DNA of 64,000 nt from Heterobilharzia americana (Eukaryota; Platyhelminthes; Trematoda; Strigeidida; Schistosomatidae): positions 90,916,708 to 90,980,707 of the forward strand of contig OX104127.1 of the NCBI GenBank assembly GCA_944470555.2, written 5' to 3'. A program made the translations under genes and the position numbers. The number at the start of each line of letters is the position of its first letter. Position 1 is the stretch's first letter. Of this stretch, positions 21,801-36,800 are shown piece after piece. Below the pieces are notes generated by a model. It made no database searches. It saw only the letters and a program-made list of their open reading frames with translations, and was not told the DNA's origin.

Positions 21801-24800
21801 CAAGGAGGCTTAAAAAGCACAATAAGTTTATACTTTGTTATAAGGAACATTTATAGAAAGAAAGTGAACATATAAGATTCTGATGGTTAAAGTAATCTTT
21901 CGACCTAAAATAAGACATCGAAAATTAAAAATATTTCAGACAGGTACAATAAAGTTGAGTGTTTCAGTTAATAAAAGCGTCTATACTTATAAACAACTAT
22001 ATAATGGTCGAAAATATGTTTAGCAAACTAATTGAACGATATTACCTGCCGCGAAGAGTATATTTATGACTTTGAACTAAAAAAGTATTCATGAGTAATG
22101 CCTGAAGCACATAAAAGTCTTTTTGTTACGTCAAATTATGAAAATAAATGTGATGGCTAACTAAGTGTAATGAATTGCATTTTTACTCAGGGGCTTGTTA
22201 ATTACTCTTATAAAGAATGCAGAAGTTGGGTAAGTTTGAAATCAACAATAAAGCTCATAGTTTTCTGTCCAAATAATCTTATGGCCAAAAATTTTCACTT
22301 TTTTTTCATGAACGACAGATTATTATTATCATTATTTGTCCCTTGAGCTCCTAGTGGAACATTAGGCTTCAGTAGCACGTCTCCATTCCACTCTGTTCTC
22401 TGCAGTCTTTTGAACCTGGCACTACGACTGCCCACAAGCTTTCATTTCTTCCTCACATGATCTCCTCCATGTCACCCTTGCCTTGGACGCCCAACTCGTT
22501 TCCCATTCGGATTTCACTCGAGGGCCTGGCGCATGATGTCCTTAGTCGGCCTTCTCAGTGTTTTCCCAGTCCAATCGATCTCCATTTTCCTCTGCATATT
22601 TGTTGGATGATAGGTTGTTGGTTGGTTTGTTCCAAGAGTTCCTTGTTGCTTATTCTTCCTATTCTGGCCATCTGATCTTCAGTATCGGGTGAGCGTATGT
22701 GGCAGCTGTGGATGAATGTCTGTAGATGAACGTCAGATGAAGAGATAAATTTATGGGCAAACTTTCATAAACATTTCCCCATTATATATTTACATTACCG
22801 ATTTTTATTATTTTCGCAAAGCAGTGGTGTATTTAAAAAAAAGAAGCTCACTGTAATGCCACTCATTTTAACACGGAAAATACTCACAACATAACTTTAA
22901 AGTGATAAACAGATCTTAGCTTCTTTTAAGCTAAGCCATTGTAATCAGCATTCCTTAAAGTGTTTTAATGACAAGAACTCCATTACCATGATGAATTGTA
23001 TATTACGTAGGGGATTAAATCATACCAATGAGAAGTTTGAGTATTATGCAGTTATTACCAAGTTCTAATACGTACCTATGATTCTCAGTAAACTGCATTG
23101 TCATGTAATTAGTTTTAACATCTTTATTTTTGGCAAATACTTGGTAGTTTTAGTCGTATCACCTACTTAAAATAAGCTCAGTGTTTATTTTCTTGTTGAT
23201 AGGTGGACGTAAGCTTGTCAGATGAATTCAACTCTGAATTTTTGCAGCTGAGATACACTCATCATTACCTACACATATGTAAAGCAATTGTATCAAATGT
23301 AACGATAAGTGGATATTTATCTGATCAATTTGACTGAAAGTTATAGTTTCTTAAACGTTTGTAGCGCAGTAAATTACTACTCTTGCTTTGTCAATTCCAA
23401 TAAAATATACTAGTGGTACCGTTAGTAAATGTTTCCACTGTATCAATTTCAATAACTTCTAAAATTATTTGCGATCATGTGTGAAATCTGAAGCGAAAAA
23501 CCTAAAAGTCTCAGAAACACTCCGATTTAAATTTGGAGAGTAACTTATTTTCCAATTGGCTTGATGTATGCAATAAATGTGCTGGTGCACGTTTTATCAA
23601 TAATTGACTGATTGATACTGTTTAAAATATTAAATAGGCAAGGTACAAAGTCTTATGTACACATCAAACCAGATAATTTTCTGAGATATTGATTAATGAG
23701 TTAGAATTAATTTACTTTCAGGGTTAATGGTGAAAGAGTTCTAACCATTAGGCGAGAATGTTCACCAGTGGCTCAAACAACATTCTTGAATTCAACGACG
23801 GAGTTCTGTTTGACTTGGAATAGCAGAAATACAGTAATTCAGCTACTACAAACCAATCCACTAACACCAAAAGAAAGACTCCAGTTGTATCCAAGGGTTG
23901 AAGGAGTTTCAGGACTTGATAAAGGTAAAGGAACATTCCTATTTTTGTTTTATTCATCATAAGTTAATGGACATAGTCTTAAGTACGTCTGACTTCAAAG
24001 GGATTGATCTACTCTCTGGAGGTCATCTAGTTGACTTGGAGTACACAGATAATGTTGTTCTACTGTGTGAAGACTCTGATTAGATGCAGACTCCTCTGGA
24101 TGCATTGAGTGGAAATCTGAGTATGTTTGGTAAGCGTCTTGTGCCTGTCAATTATGAGATGATGCTTTAGAACTGGTGTGCAACTACTTCTAGTTTAATG
24201 ATACGGAATGAGTTGGTGGAATGTGTCGATCACTTCACTTATTTGGGGAATTGCATCAGCCCGAATGAGATGGATACTGACGAAATCTTGGCTTGGCTAC
24301 GGAAGGTGGATTCGGTACTTGCCAACCTGACTTCATCTATGGTCACGGTTGTTGAGATATCTGACTATGTATCAGAGGACGAGTGTACTGCTCTGAAGTT
24401 CGTTCTCTCCTGCTATACAGATGTGACACGTGGCTACTGAAAGTAGACGACATGAAACGATTATAGGATTTTGATCATAGGTGTCTTCGTAGCATTGCTC
24501 GCGTACGGTTGAGTCACTGTGTGAGCAATGTTGAGATAAGGCGAAGGGTAGTAGGCAAGAAAAGCATTCAATTGATGAGGTTGTGAACATTTATTGAGAT
24601 GGCTAGAACAGGTACTGCACCAGCCAAGCCACCGCCTGCCTCGGCGTACAACATTAGAGGAAGTTGGATTAGGTTGTAACATGGTTTAGGATAGCCAGAA
24701 GAAGATGTGCCACCGGTGAATGAAGTCTCTTAGTGTTGGTTTGATCCACTTGGGTAGACGTAACTGCTTGGTTAGGATTCACGAGACGAAAGGAATCAGT

Positions 24801-27800
24801 GGTTGAAGAATTTTAATAGTATGACTGAAAATCGGTCACGATGGCACAGACGTATTTACTACTTAACACCTCCTAAGGCTTGAATATTCACGCCAACCTT
24901 TATTCTCAGTTTGTTTATTATGTCACACAAATTTGTCAACCTTTATTTTACTCTTTTTCTACCCACCTGATGTTCGTGTAATACTGCGAAGTATGGCAGC
25001 TTGAATCGATGCTCCAGTGCACGAGGTTCCACGTTGATTTCATCAGTTGATCATAAACATATACTTCTGTTGAACTGCGGTGTTTTGACAATACTCAAAT
25101 CATTTAAAGTGGGAAATTTAGAAGACGCATTCTAAGATATGTTCTATTAGCCTGTCTTTTTTTGTTGCATTTTCCTAACTGCTGATCTTCAAATTTCTTG
25201 CATTAAATTATGCCGACGCAGATATTCCTTTTGTTATGTCTAAAAATACTTCGTAGGAACTAGAGAAGAACGACAAAGAAGCACAACTGGACGACTTATG
25301 GGCGCTGTTCCTCAAATTCCACCATCTTCTTCTGTCCAAATGAATAGAGAGTTAGGAGATTCTACGAAACAGATGATCAAAAATTACCGTCCACAGATTA
25401 TTCACTACCTAAACTCCAGTCAAGTTATAATAATCTCAGGACCTCCTGGTTGCGGAAAACCACTTTTTACCACAGGTACATAAAAGTCCATACTCTGAGT
25501 AGTTATTTCATTTATGTAACATAATGTCTGTAAAATTTGAAATAGAAATTCACTTATTAATTATTACATCAATATATCATCTACATTTTAGTTTATAATC
25601 GGGTTTACTTTTCAAGTGTTATCTCCGTGGTCATTCTTTATACCTCAAAATGTAATGCATAGTAATCCTTCAAGTTTGAGTTGCTCACATCTTTCTGTAA
25701 ATCTTGGACATTAATTTGATCCACATCTATCCACTTCGAAATCCTCATAATGTTTTTGGCTTCTGCTGGCTTGTCTGTTACTGTGCTGTTAAAAAAAAGA
25801 GAACTTAAAATGACAGTTTTGTACTCCGTTATTTTATCGCAGATATCTTTTCAGCTGAGTGGAAAATGTTTAGAAGTAGTATTCATCATGGACTGACACC
25901 GGTTAAGGAACCATGGGAAATCTGGGAGCACTGGACAACTGTTTCGTCCAACTAGTATGGGACTCAGCAGTACGCACTCACGACCCGGCCAGGGATCGAA
26001 CTCATGACCTTCAGGTTTCACGGTGAACGCGTTAATCATTCAGCCACTGGGTCAGTTTCCAGTGGTTCACAATTTCCAACTTCTGTCAATTCACGACATA
26101 GCGCTACTATAACCCAAGGTCTTCAGTTGGCATCCACTTCACTTCCGACTGGTTGACCCCACAGGTCACGGCTTTTCATTAGAGCTTCCCGATATTAACG
26201 CGTTCACCGTAAAACCTGAAGGTTCTGAGTTCGATCCGTAGCCGGGTCTTGGGTGCCTGCTGCTGAAGAGTCCCATACTAGGACGAAACAGCTGTCCAGT
26301 ACTCCCGGGTTTTCAATGGTTCCCCAAATGATGTCAGTCCATGATGAATACTACTTTTAAATGGAAAATGTTTAGATGTAAATAGTCATTGCACATTTAT
26401 TCTTGTCATAATTTAATCATCACCTAATTTTATCCATCACTGATATCAATGATATCATTTTTTCATTTCTAATATACTGTGTAACCTTGGACAACATTCA
26501 GTTTTTCAGATTTATCTATGATGATGTATGTCTGCTGACAAAGATTCTCACAAGTTTCAGAAACTTTACTGAAGCTTTTAGTTCTAGGCTGTTGAACACA
26601 GCTAATATTTGATGTTCATAACCACTACTGTATTTCAGAATATGGTATCGAGTTAAAAATTAAATAACTATGGAATTGCTTCTGCATGTATTGCTGCTAA
26701 ACTAAAGTTAGTGACCATTTACTGTTAGCATTGCATTTCTATTGAATAGCTGGCGTAAAAAAATTCAGTATCAAAATCAAAGCAGTTATAGATATCAGAT
26801 TGGTAATAAGCATGAAGAATGATACTGTAGAGTTAAAACTAAGCTCATTATTGTAAATAAGAAATATAAGGTTGAATATACCAACATGGTATGGTGCAAC
26901 ATATTTTCGAAAAAGAAGTTAACGGTAGTGAATTTCCTGACAGCTGATTTAAAAAAACAATCTAAATGAAAGTAGAAAAAACACTTGAAGACAATAAGTG
27001 ATGAGGAAATATATCACTAGAAGACAATATAACTAATAGGAAGGAAGTTTAATAAGTTTTTGTTAATTTTGCATTTCAGATTTTGTTGAATGAATGTCAT
27101 GCTAATGGTCAGCGCTGTCGTTTTATATGTACCCAGCCTCGTCGTCTCTATGCTCACATCAATGCTGAACGCCTAGCAAATTTACGGGGCGAAAATGTTG
27201 GCCAAACAGTTGGTTATCAAATTCGACTTGAGTCAAAGTATTTCTAATGTTCTAAACTCCTCAAGTTTGAAGTTTCATTATTATGATTACTTAGAAACGT
27301 TTTAATTGGTATTCATCACATATTGACATCATTTGGAAGAACATTGGAAACCTGGGAGTAGTAGACAGCCGTTTCATCCTAGTATGGCACTCCTTAGCAG
27401 TGCGTACTCATGACGCAGCCAGGAATGGAACCCAAACCTTCAGGTTCCGTGGCCAGCATGTTACTGTTGAGCCACTGGGTCGTAATCCAATGATCCATAT
27501 TTCCTACTTCTGTCAGTCCAAGATAGCGTGACCATCACTCAATATCATCGTTGAGTATTTACCCTCACGTCCATCAGGTTTGCCTCATCGTTCATGACTT
27601 CTCATTAGAACTTCTGGAATCACCTCTCGAAGCTAATCATCAATGGGCACTAGTTCAATTGAATTTTGTGGTTTGTGGGGATTCAGTGGTTTTTTTCAAG
27701 TTGGTTTCATCATGGACTGACATCAGTTGGAGAAACATTAGAAACCTGTGGCCACTGGACAGCTGTTTCCTTCTGGTATACGACTCCTCAGCAGTGCCCA

Positions 27801-30800
27801 CTAATGATCCCACAAAAACAAATCTATACCGCCTCATACGAAATAATTTAACATCTGTAATAAACTACTGCATTTACAACCTCAAGCAATAAACACGGTT
27901 GAGAACAAAGTAGATAGTTTAACAAGTGTATCACCACTTAAAATTACTGTTTCTCACCCACTCATTCGAATATTCCAAGTTTCGTACCTATCTGTCTATC
28001 TATCTATCGCCACCTGTAATAAAATAAAACAAATCAGTTGGATTTTAGCCTCATCATGATTAGATACCGAGAAAATTTCAGTAGTTTGATCTTTGGTAGT
28101 TTATTTCAGGGAGTTTTTCTCCAAGCTTTTCGAGTATAATTTAATGCATGCATTCTGCTACATGTTATTCAAACAACTTACACTTCGCATATATATGACA
28201 TTCACTCACACATAGAAAAGTTGATCAGTTTCACCCCCAGAGTTCAAGTTGGTTGAAAACTGTATTTAATCACTATCATGATGAAGGTAATTTACGTCCA
28301 AATAATAACTTTCAACGTATTCAAAGTGTTCATCGAGTTATATATGCATTTTATTGTAGAAAAAACACGAACCGAATCACCAGTGAAAACCTGAAGATTC
28401 TGTGCATCACCTTTCTGCCACTATCGAACTGCTAGACGAAGTGAATCAACTTTTTAGTGGAGCACTGAGTGTCATAGAGAGCATGATATTATCAGGCACC
28501 TTGAGTGGACTAAAAATATCTAACTTTCGTAACGATGTATATCGGACATCCGTATAACAGAAGAGAACAGACTACGATGCAGTGTACCCGTCCCTCAACA
28601 TGTGATCTAAAATCTCACCGGCACCAGAGATTGTGCAAGTAAAACCTATCTATTGTATTAAAGCTGAGATTTCATTCGCGACACTTAAAATAGGAGTCAG
28701 TGAAGACAACTTTTGAAGCGTCATCTTGTGTTTGAAACGCGAAAAATCCATGTCAAGCATACTCAAGTTTCTGCCGGAGGCATCTAGCAGACTCAGTATG
28801 TTGCTACTGTGTCCGCTTATATTATTATTATTATTATTTGCCCTCTGGGTTCCTGGTGAAACACACAGCTTCAGTAGCACGTCGCCATTCCACTCTGTTC
28901 TCTGCAGTGTTTTCAGCATGGCACCACGACTGCCCACAAGCTTTCATTTCTTCCTCACATGATCTCCATGTCACCCTTGCATCGGACGTCCAACTCATCA
29001 TTTCCCATTTGGGTTCCACTCGAGAGCCTGGCCTGGCGCGTGATGTCCCCAGTGGGTCTTCTGAGTGTATGCCCAATCCATCTCCACTTTCTTCTACATG
29101 GTTGTTGGTTGGTTCGTTCCAAGAGTTTCTTGTTGCTTATTCTTCTTACTCTGGCCATCTGATCTTCAGTATCGAGCCGGTGTATGTGGCAGCTGTTGAG
29201 GAATGTCTGTAATTAGTTGGAAATGCTTTTCGTGACGCGCCGGGTTTCTGAACCATATAGAAGCACTGACTTAACTTGACTGAATTAGTGTTGAAAATAC
29301 GGATCTTGTTCACCCTTTGTGCTGAGTGCAGTGCAGTAGATCTCCACACTGATTGTCGCAGATTAATGAAGGCACATCTTGGCTTTGACGTCATCATCTG
29401 TTCCACCTGTAGTTGAAACGGTGCTGCCCTGCCTAGGTAGAGACTACTTCCTCTAGATATCTCCCGTTGATGGTGATTAGTGCTTGTTGTTGTTTGTTGG
29501 TTGGGTATCTTCATCACCTATGTCTTTTCTACGTTCACCTGAAGTTCTGTCTTCGCTGCCTGTTCTGCCAACTTGTTAGTTTTTGCCTGTAGATCTTCGA
29601 TTTTGCACGATAAGACACTAGACATAAATCATCATCGGTGGCGAGACCCAAATCTTCTAGGGTCTTTTCATCGGTCTAGCCAGCGTATGTCCATCTCCCC
29701 ACAGTTATCTGTTGCATGATCCAGTCCAGTCTGGTCGACCATAAACAGGAAGATGTTTGGTGATAGTAGGCGGCAACCTTGTTTTACTCCTGTCTGTCTT
29801 CACTTCAAAGGCGTCACTGAACTTTCCATTGTGAATCACTTCACATGTAGCATCATCACATAGCATGAAGCTGTTGAATGAGGTTGATAAAGGTTTGTGG
29901 CACAAAGACCGAAGTTTTAAAGCAGCTGCCTGTCCAATTACTTCTAGGTCGACACTTTCGAAGGCCTTTTCAAAGCGGATGAAGTTGAGGTTGAGTTGAG
30001 TTGACTGGCATTCTATGCTCCACTCTATGATGATGCTTAGCGTAGCGTTGCAATTTGGTCCACACATGATTTATTCTTCCTAAAGCCAGCCAGTTAGCCT
30101 GTTCCGGTAATAATTTTGAATCCAGTTCATGTTTTAGCTTCTCCAGATTGATGCAGCCTAATATTTAGCTTTATTTGGACGGGAGCATGATTCCGCACCA
30201 GTTCTTGTTCTTGAAAAGACTTAGGTCATCCGTCTTTAGGAGTTTAACATGGTAGCCCTTCTTCCAGTCGGTCTGCAGGTACCTTTCCTTCATTCCTTCT
30301 AGACCATCTGAAATGGTGTTTTGAGCATGTCCGCTGGTATCTGTGTGTCTGTTTTCAGTGCTGCCTGCGGAATTCCATCTTGTCCTGCTGCTTTCCCGGC
30401 TTCCAACAACTTTATGGGATTCAGAACTTCACTTCTACTTTTGTCCGAGTGTTAGTGTTCTCAAATAGTTCTGTGGCTGGACTGCTGGTAGTATTACTGA
30501 AGGAGTTACAGGTCTTGGTGTTCAATTCAACAGTTTTTTGAAGTGGTCAGCACATCGCCTCCTTGTTTCTACTCTTCGCTAGCTAGCTTTCCTTCACTGT
30601 CTTTCATCAACTTCATCTATGTTGGTCTCTTCCTTCCCAGAGAGTAACCTGCTTATTTGATATAGTGTTGTCAGGTCTCTGTCTCTCCTACCTCCAGCCT
30701 GCAGCCTGTTCTGCTTCACTTGCCAGTGTATCGTAGAAGTGTCTTTTGTCTTCCATACCCAGTCTTCTTCCCTTGTACAGTGTAGTGTTTTATAGGTTGT

Positions 30801-33800
30801 GTTCAGTTCCTCTTTTCGTTGTTCATCTCTCCACTGCACTACACTGCACTGGTCCATCTTCTGCTTCACCACCACCACCTTCATCTTCCTCCTCTAGCCG
30901 CTCCCATGTGTCTGTCGAGATCCATTCCATTCATGTCCTCGTTTATTCTTCCTTCCTAATACGGTTATGCAAGTTGCCTTCCACATAGCTTCCAAAGAGT
31001 TCCACTCGTCTTCCATACAGGTTTCCTGCCTGACGTGAAGATGTCCTTTGTAGTTTCATCCTTCTATTCAGTTTCTGTTCTGCGTGTTCAACTACAACTG
31101 TGGTCTGTCACCTGCTTCCTTCAATTGAAGGCTTCCAACTGGATTTTCAAGGTGGATTGCTTGCACTGCATAGTGGTGTGAGTGGTGTGAACCTACATCT
31201 GCTCCTCTTCTCGATCTGGTCATGTGTCCAGTAGGCTGTGTCTCCATCTCCACTTTCTTCACATTGAGATGAAGTCGATGTGATTTTCAGTATAGTGTGT
31301 ATTGGTGTGGTGTCTGGTGAAATCAAATCCATTCGCTGCCTTGTGAACATCCTTGTGTTTGTACACAGTGTCTCCAACCACCAAATCGTCGAATGTGCAG
31401 AAGTCTGCAAAACAGTTCTGCATTCTCCGTCATCATTTCACCGAGTGCCTGTCGATCCATGATGAGTTCTCTGCCTGTGTTGTCTGCTCCCACTTTGGCA
31501 TTCATGTCACCCCACACCTCCCCTCCCCACTCCACTTCATCCATTACAATGAATTTCGATGTCACCAACTCGAGTGGTGTCTTGTCCAGTACTGGTTGCA
31601 GTTGTCTGTAGAATTCCTCCTTCTTCTCTTCATCTGCATTATTTGTAGGTGTGTAGCGTAGCTTAGCATTGGTATTGTATAGTTGTGACTTTCCTTCCTT
31701 TTGATTTGAGTGTTGCTGTCAAGATCCTGATGCTGGAGGAGTAGATTGGTTCCGATTGCATGAGAACGTTCGATGCTGTTGTGGACACCATGATAGCCGC
31801 TCCATCCGCGTGCTCGTGGTTGTCGTGTCGTGTCGTCTGGGTGACAATATTGGAGTAGATTAGATTGTTAACTCCTCTCCAGTTGACAGTTTGGGAGTCC
31901 AGTTCCATTCCATCTGCCTTCTCAGATTCCCAGCACTACTTTATTCGCTTATGGTCAATACATTGTCTGCTCACTTGGAGTTAACTATGCATCCTGCTTG
32001 ATATCAGTCGATTCATGTAAACTTTGAATCATCTACAATTATGTCAACCAGCACGTGCCTAGTGCACTTAAACAGGAAAGGTATAAGCAGGCTTTCTTAG
32101 AACAAGTGGTTGTCTTTACATCTGATGAGACCTCGCAGTGAGCCCTTAAATGGATGCATAGTTTTGAGTTGACAGACTTAACTACTTAATATCATATACA
32201 TTCTTGGAACCCCACACAATTTCAAACCACGTCGCAACATCTCTTGGTCGACAATACTATTTGACACCTTCAGGTCTAACCCTAGCCAGCAAGTATGCTT
32301 GTTTTCCAGAACCTGTTGAAGAGTGAAGATCTGACCGATTAACTGTTTTCAAGTCATAAAACTGGGTGGTTTCTGGAGTTTGTTGTTTTTGAGTTCCAGG
32401 TAGATGTCGGATAACTATGGGTCCTAAGTTCCCGGACAACAGACCAGTGAAACTGATTTATCTGACGCTTTCATAAAAAAAGTCTCTCCCTTTACCTGAG
32501 ATGGGATGATCAGCAAAGTTGATCGGACTGACAAGGATACACTACCTAATACCTCTCTTACTGTCGTAAGAAATGTACTTCCTGCTTATATTAAAACCTA
32601 CGACAGTAAGTCTCCGGATCCTAGTGCTGGGCATTGTTCCAGGTTTTAAATAGCCTTCTCAAACTGTAGAAGAGTTATAGGATGGACATCTACAAAACAT
32701 TCAGGTTCTTGCCAGATTCTAGAAAAGTGAAGTGATGCTATGGGTCAGCTGAAATGTGTTTTAAAGTACTCCACTCAACGTTATAGCCACTTACCCAAAG
32801 AGGTTATCAGAGATCACTCATCTTCGCTGACACTCTCATTAACCATCATCTTCTGCTTGACACTACCATTGATAAAGCCGACCGACTGCTCAATACTACA
32901 TAATACTGAGGTCTTCTTCACCCATTTTGCTTTCATCACCCACTCTCCCACCTGCCGGCAATCATTTTAACCACTTTTAATCAATTTGCATCAAAAATGC
33001 TTTCAATCCCCATTATCGTTAGAGCCAGCAAGAATGAGTCATCCTGCATCAATCAGCTTGAATGGAATGATGAAATTCCACTGATTTTCACCAGCCTCCG
33101 CATGTCGGTTGCCAACTGTTGCTACCACTCTCTTAGAAGCAGACTGAATATAATACCGAGCTTCATCAGGCAGATAACTACTGACATGTTGTGATGGGTG
33201 TTTAGCTGTCCCCTCCTTCCACACACACACACACACACACACACAGGATATTCTCATCTTCTAGTCGATCATTCAGTCACTTCACTGCTGTCCGTCTCCT
33301 GCACCAACTAAGGTGTAAGCATGCACGTGCTTTCCAAATGGTCGAAATACTCTATCATCAATCCCCTTCAACGATGGCTTATTCCTCTTTGATCTATTCG
33401 TGTCCTCCACTGGTTTCATGATGGTGAACGTCAAGTGAGACAGTGTGTCTCCATAGGCTTGAAGTTTATGTTGACTGGTAACAAATGTCTGACTGGACAG
33501 AATTAAAAAGTTCATCATAGTTGTTCGTAAGTGGGTATGAGATCCCACAGATATCTCCTGGATGCCTTTCTGATTGATTCAGCTTTGCCACATGAGAGTT
33601 CAAATCGCCTATTATTCAGGATGCATCCTAACGTTTCGGTTTGTGTGGCGAGATTGACAGCTTGATAGAATTCACTACATTTATCATCTGAGCTGCCGTC
33701 AGCAGCATAGCACGAGACTATGAGTAGGCATCAAGAAGTGTCCCTCTTGCTTCTGATTCTCGGAAATATGTTCATTTGGACAGCATATCGTCGACTGTGA

Positions 33801-36800
33801 ACTGGTATGCATTTTAGAATTGCGCCTTCTGTTCCACAATCTAATACTATGCCTACATTAGCGAATGCACGAGATCTAGCCACTGAATGTTTGGACACTT
33901 GTGAAGAGAATTCCGCAGATTCACTTTAGTGCATCGTTAGTTTCAGAAAATTAGCCAATGAAGTTCAGTCGGGTGGCTGAACGGCAAATTAGTCGCTAAA
34001 ACTGCGAAAGGTTTTTGAAAAAGGATTCTCAATTAATCATGGAGATGCGTTTCTGGTAAGTTACAAACAGTAGGGAAAAAGCTGTCCATCTCTCCTAAGT
34101 TTTCAACGGTTCACCTCATGATATTAATCCATGATGAAATTTACTCCGAAATCCATAATTCTTTACAAACTCAAATTTTTCTTGGGTCAAAGTAGCTAGC
34201 AAAGTGAACGGTAATACCTGTAGTGTAGTCAGCTAAGATCTGAAAATTGTAACCAGTTGTTTTTCGGCATTACTTCAGGTGATGCCATGCAGAAATAATA
34301 TTTTTGATCCCAAATTGGCATTTTTCTCAAGTTATGCTTGGTTTTTATCGATGTTATTTCTTACAGAGTCTCTCCAAGAACTCTTTTAACTTTCTGTACT
34401 CATGGGGTTTTGCTACGAACAATATATGCTGATTCTCGACTTATGGTTGGGACAACACATATCATTGTGGATGAAGTAGAAGAAGATGAAATACCAGAAA
34501 GTTTTGTATCAACAAATTCAAATGATCAGAAAGATTACTGTTTTGTTAAGAGGGAGAAAAACTGTTATGCCAACAGTCCAAATGGTGGATGTGGAATTTG
34601 CTAGGAATTTTACCTTCACTTCTGTCTCAATATCCACATCTGAAAGTTTTACTCATAATAAATACTCGTTTATCCACTTACAAGTCTTGGTACAACAAGA
34701 ATATTAGACTGGAACATAGTCAAGCAGCAACTCCACACAATTATGAAACTAGTAGTTTGGCGGTTTCGACATGGGATTCAGTCTTCAGTGATATGAATCA
34801 TGCTGAGGTAAGTTGGGTTTTTAAAGATGTGAAATTTACTCATCTTTGTCAATTTTTATATGTCTGTTAGCCAAAATTAGCATACTGGTATCTTACGACT
34901 TTTTCCATGGATGTTGACGCACCTTAGATTCGAGAATCTATCAATAGGAATCTTCATATTTACACTGAAAGGAAATATCTCCGAATCTCATATTTTATTG
35001 CTTCATCGACCAGTAGCCAACAACAAGTCACAAACGTAAATGAACACATATTTCTTAAGCTAACTACCATGTGAACAAATAACAGGGAAATACTATGAAG
35101 ATAGCGAACTAAGTTTCAAAATATTAATGTTGATATATTTTAAATGAAAACAGTACGAAATAGGGAAGAGAGTGTGGAACTGTATGTTGCCTTCAGACAT
35201 ATATAAGGAAGGAAACTGATTAGAAAGTCTTTCGACACAGTAACAGGTTCCTCTGTCCTTGAAGTTAGGTGCAGATAATTACTAAGGCTCTAATGAGTAA
35301 GTTATATACATCGAGAAGAACAAATGTATCAGGAAGGGAATACTGTAGGATGCTGAACTAATTTCCATAACTGGTGCATAGGAATGCAGTTCAGTTTAGT
35401 CTACGTTACTGTCTCAATTAACTAAGTAGGTTCACAAAAATACTTTCATTCTGAGTGCTTCCGATACACATAGGAACATAACTGCCGACATGTTGTTGTA
35501 TTTGATGCTTCAGAAATATGCACCTTCCCAGGATTCAGAAAAGGAGTTCGGTTGGTGACGATGGCTTCATTGATGTGACTGACTGATCACAGAGTCAAAG
35601 ACAGAGGCAGCACAAAGGTTGATGGCTGATGCCATTGCTGAAGGATTAGAATTTGGGCATGTTGAGTCTGAACTCAGAGGTGAGCTTTGCTATTTCCACT
35701 GGAAATCCATGAAGTGTGCAATGTAAGGGCTGGTCTTTTCCGGCTTCTTCTTTGGACAAAATGAATGCAACGCCACCAGGCAATTCTGATTATCGAAAAA
35801 ATCATGACACGAAAATGTAAAGCCTATCAAACCAGCATAACTGGGGTAGATAACAAGGATTGGAAAGCCTGAAAATAGAGAAGTCAAAACAAAACAACAT
35901 ATATATATATATATAATGATTACTTTTTCTAATTAAAGTAGTTCGAGGTTTTGATTAGTCTACTCCTAAATATGACGAAAGTATGGAAGAGTCTTGCTAC
36001 CATATGACTTAGTAAGTCTATTGAATTGCCAGAGAGATATGTGAGACTAAAACCTAACATAATACACACTTATGCTGATTATCTTCAAACTATGAATAAA
36101 CATATCGAAACTGTATTCTCAGTAGTCTTTCTGTCAGAATTCACGACGTGAAAGAGATGTTTTCCAGTGCTCACCACTGAACTTTTTAGCTGATATCAAG
36201 TATACGGCACATGTGTTCTAGGTAAGATACATACTAATTGTATGTAGAAACAGCATTTCTGAACAGTTGAAAGATTGATAACAGTATCCTCTCAAACCAT
36301 TATCATCTGTAAAACTCCATCCAGTTTAGTACAGAATTGGTCTATAAAGCCTTTTACCAAAGTGGAACAAAACGTCTACCTTCACAGTGCACAAGTGGAT
36401 AGCTAGTCATTTATATCTTGAATACAACAGTTTTTACTGTAACATTTATTCCTTCATTTTAAAAAGGAATGTAGTGAGTCTATTTGTCCATAAAGTTATT
36501 GATTAATATATTTCCGAAGAATGCAAGAACAAAGACAATTGCAGAGTAAAATGAGCTCATTTTATTTCATCGCCTTTCATCACCTGTAAACAGCCTACAT
36601 TTGAAATGAATTATTAGTAGTAAAAACAACATAACATACTTTAAACACACAGAAATAAATGGAGATTTGAAATCCAGGAATAACAATAAAGTAGTGAATC
36701 AATGAAACACAGGAATTGGTTGGTTGTGGCTAGCAAGAGAATCCAGGACGCGCGTGTCGTTCTATTTGGGACTCGTCAGCTGAATGTACCTGCACCCCAA

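Noticed and set aside
32740..33194. Open frames duplicated in both arms of the 1.5-kb inverted repeat
   Set aside because: Their conservation follows from the repeat itself; composition is not protein-like and no motif is present.
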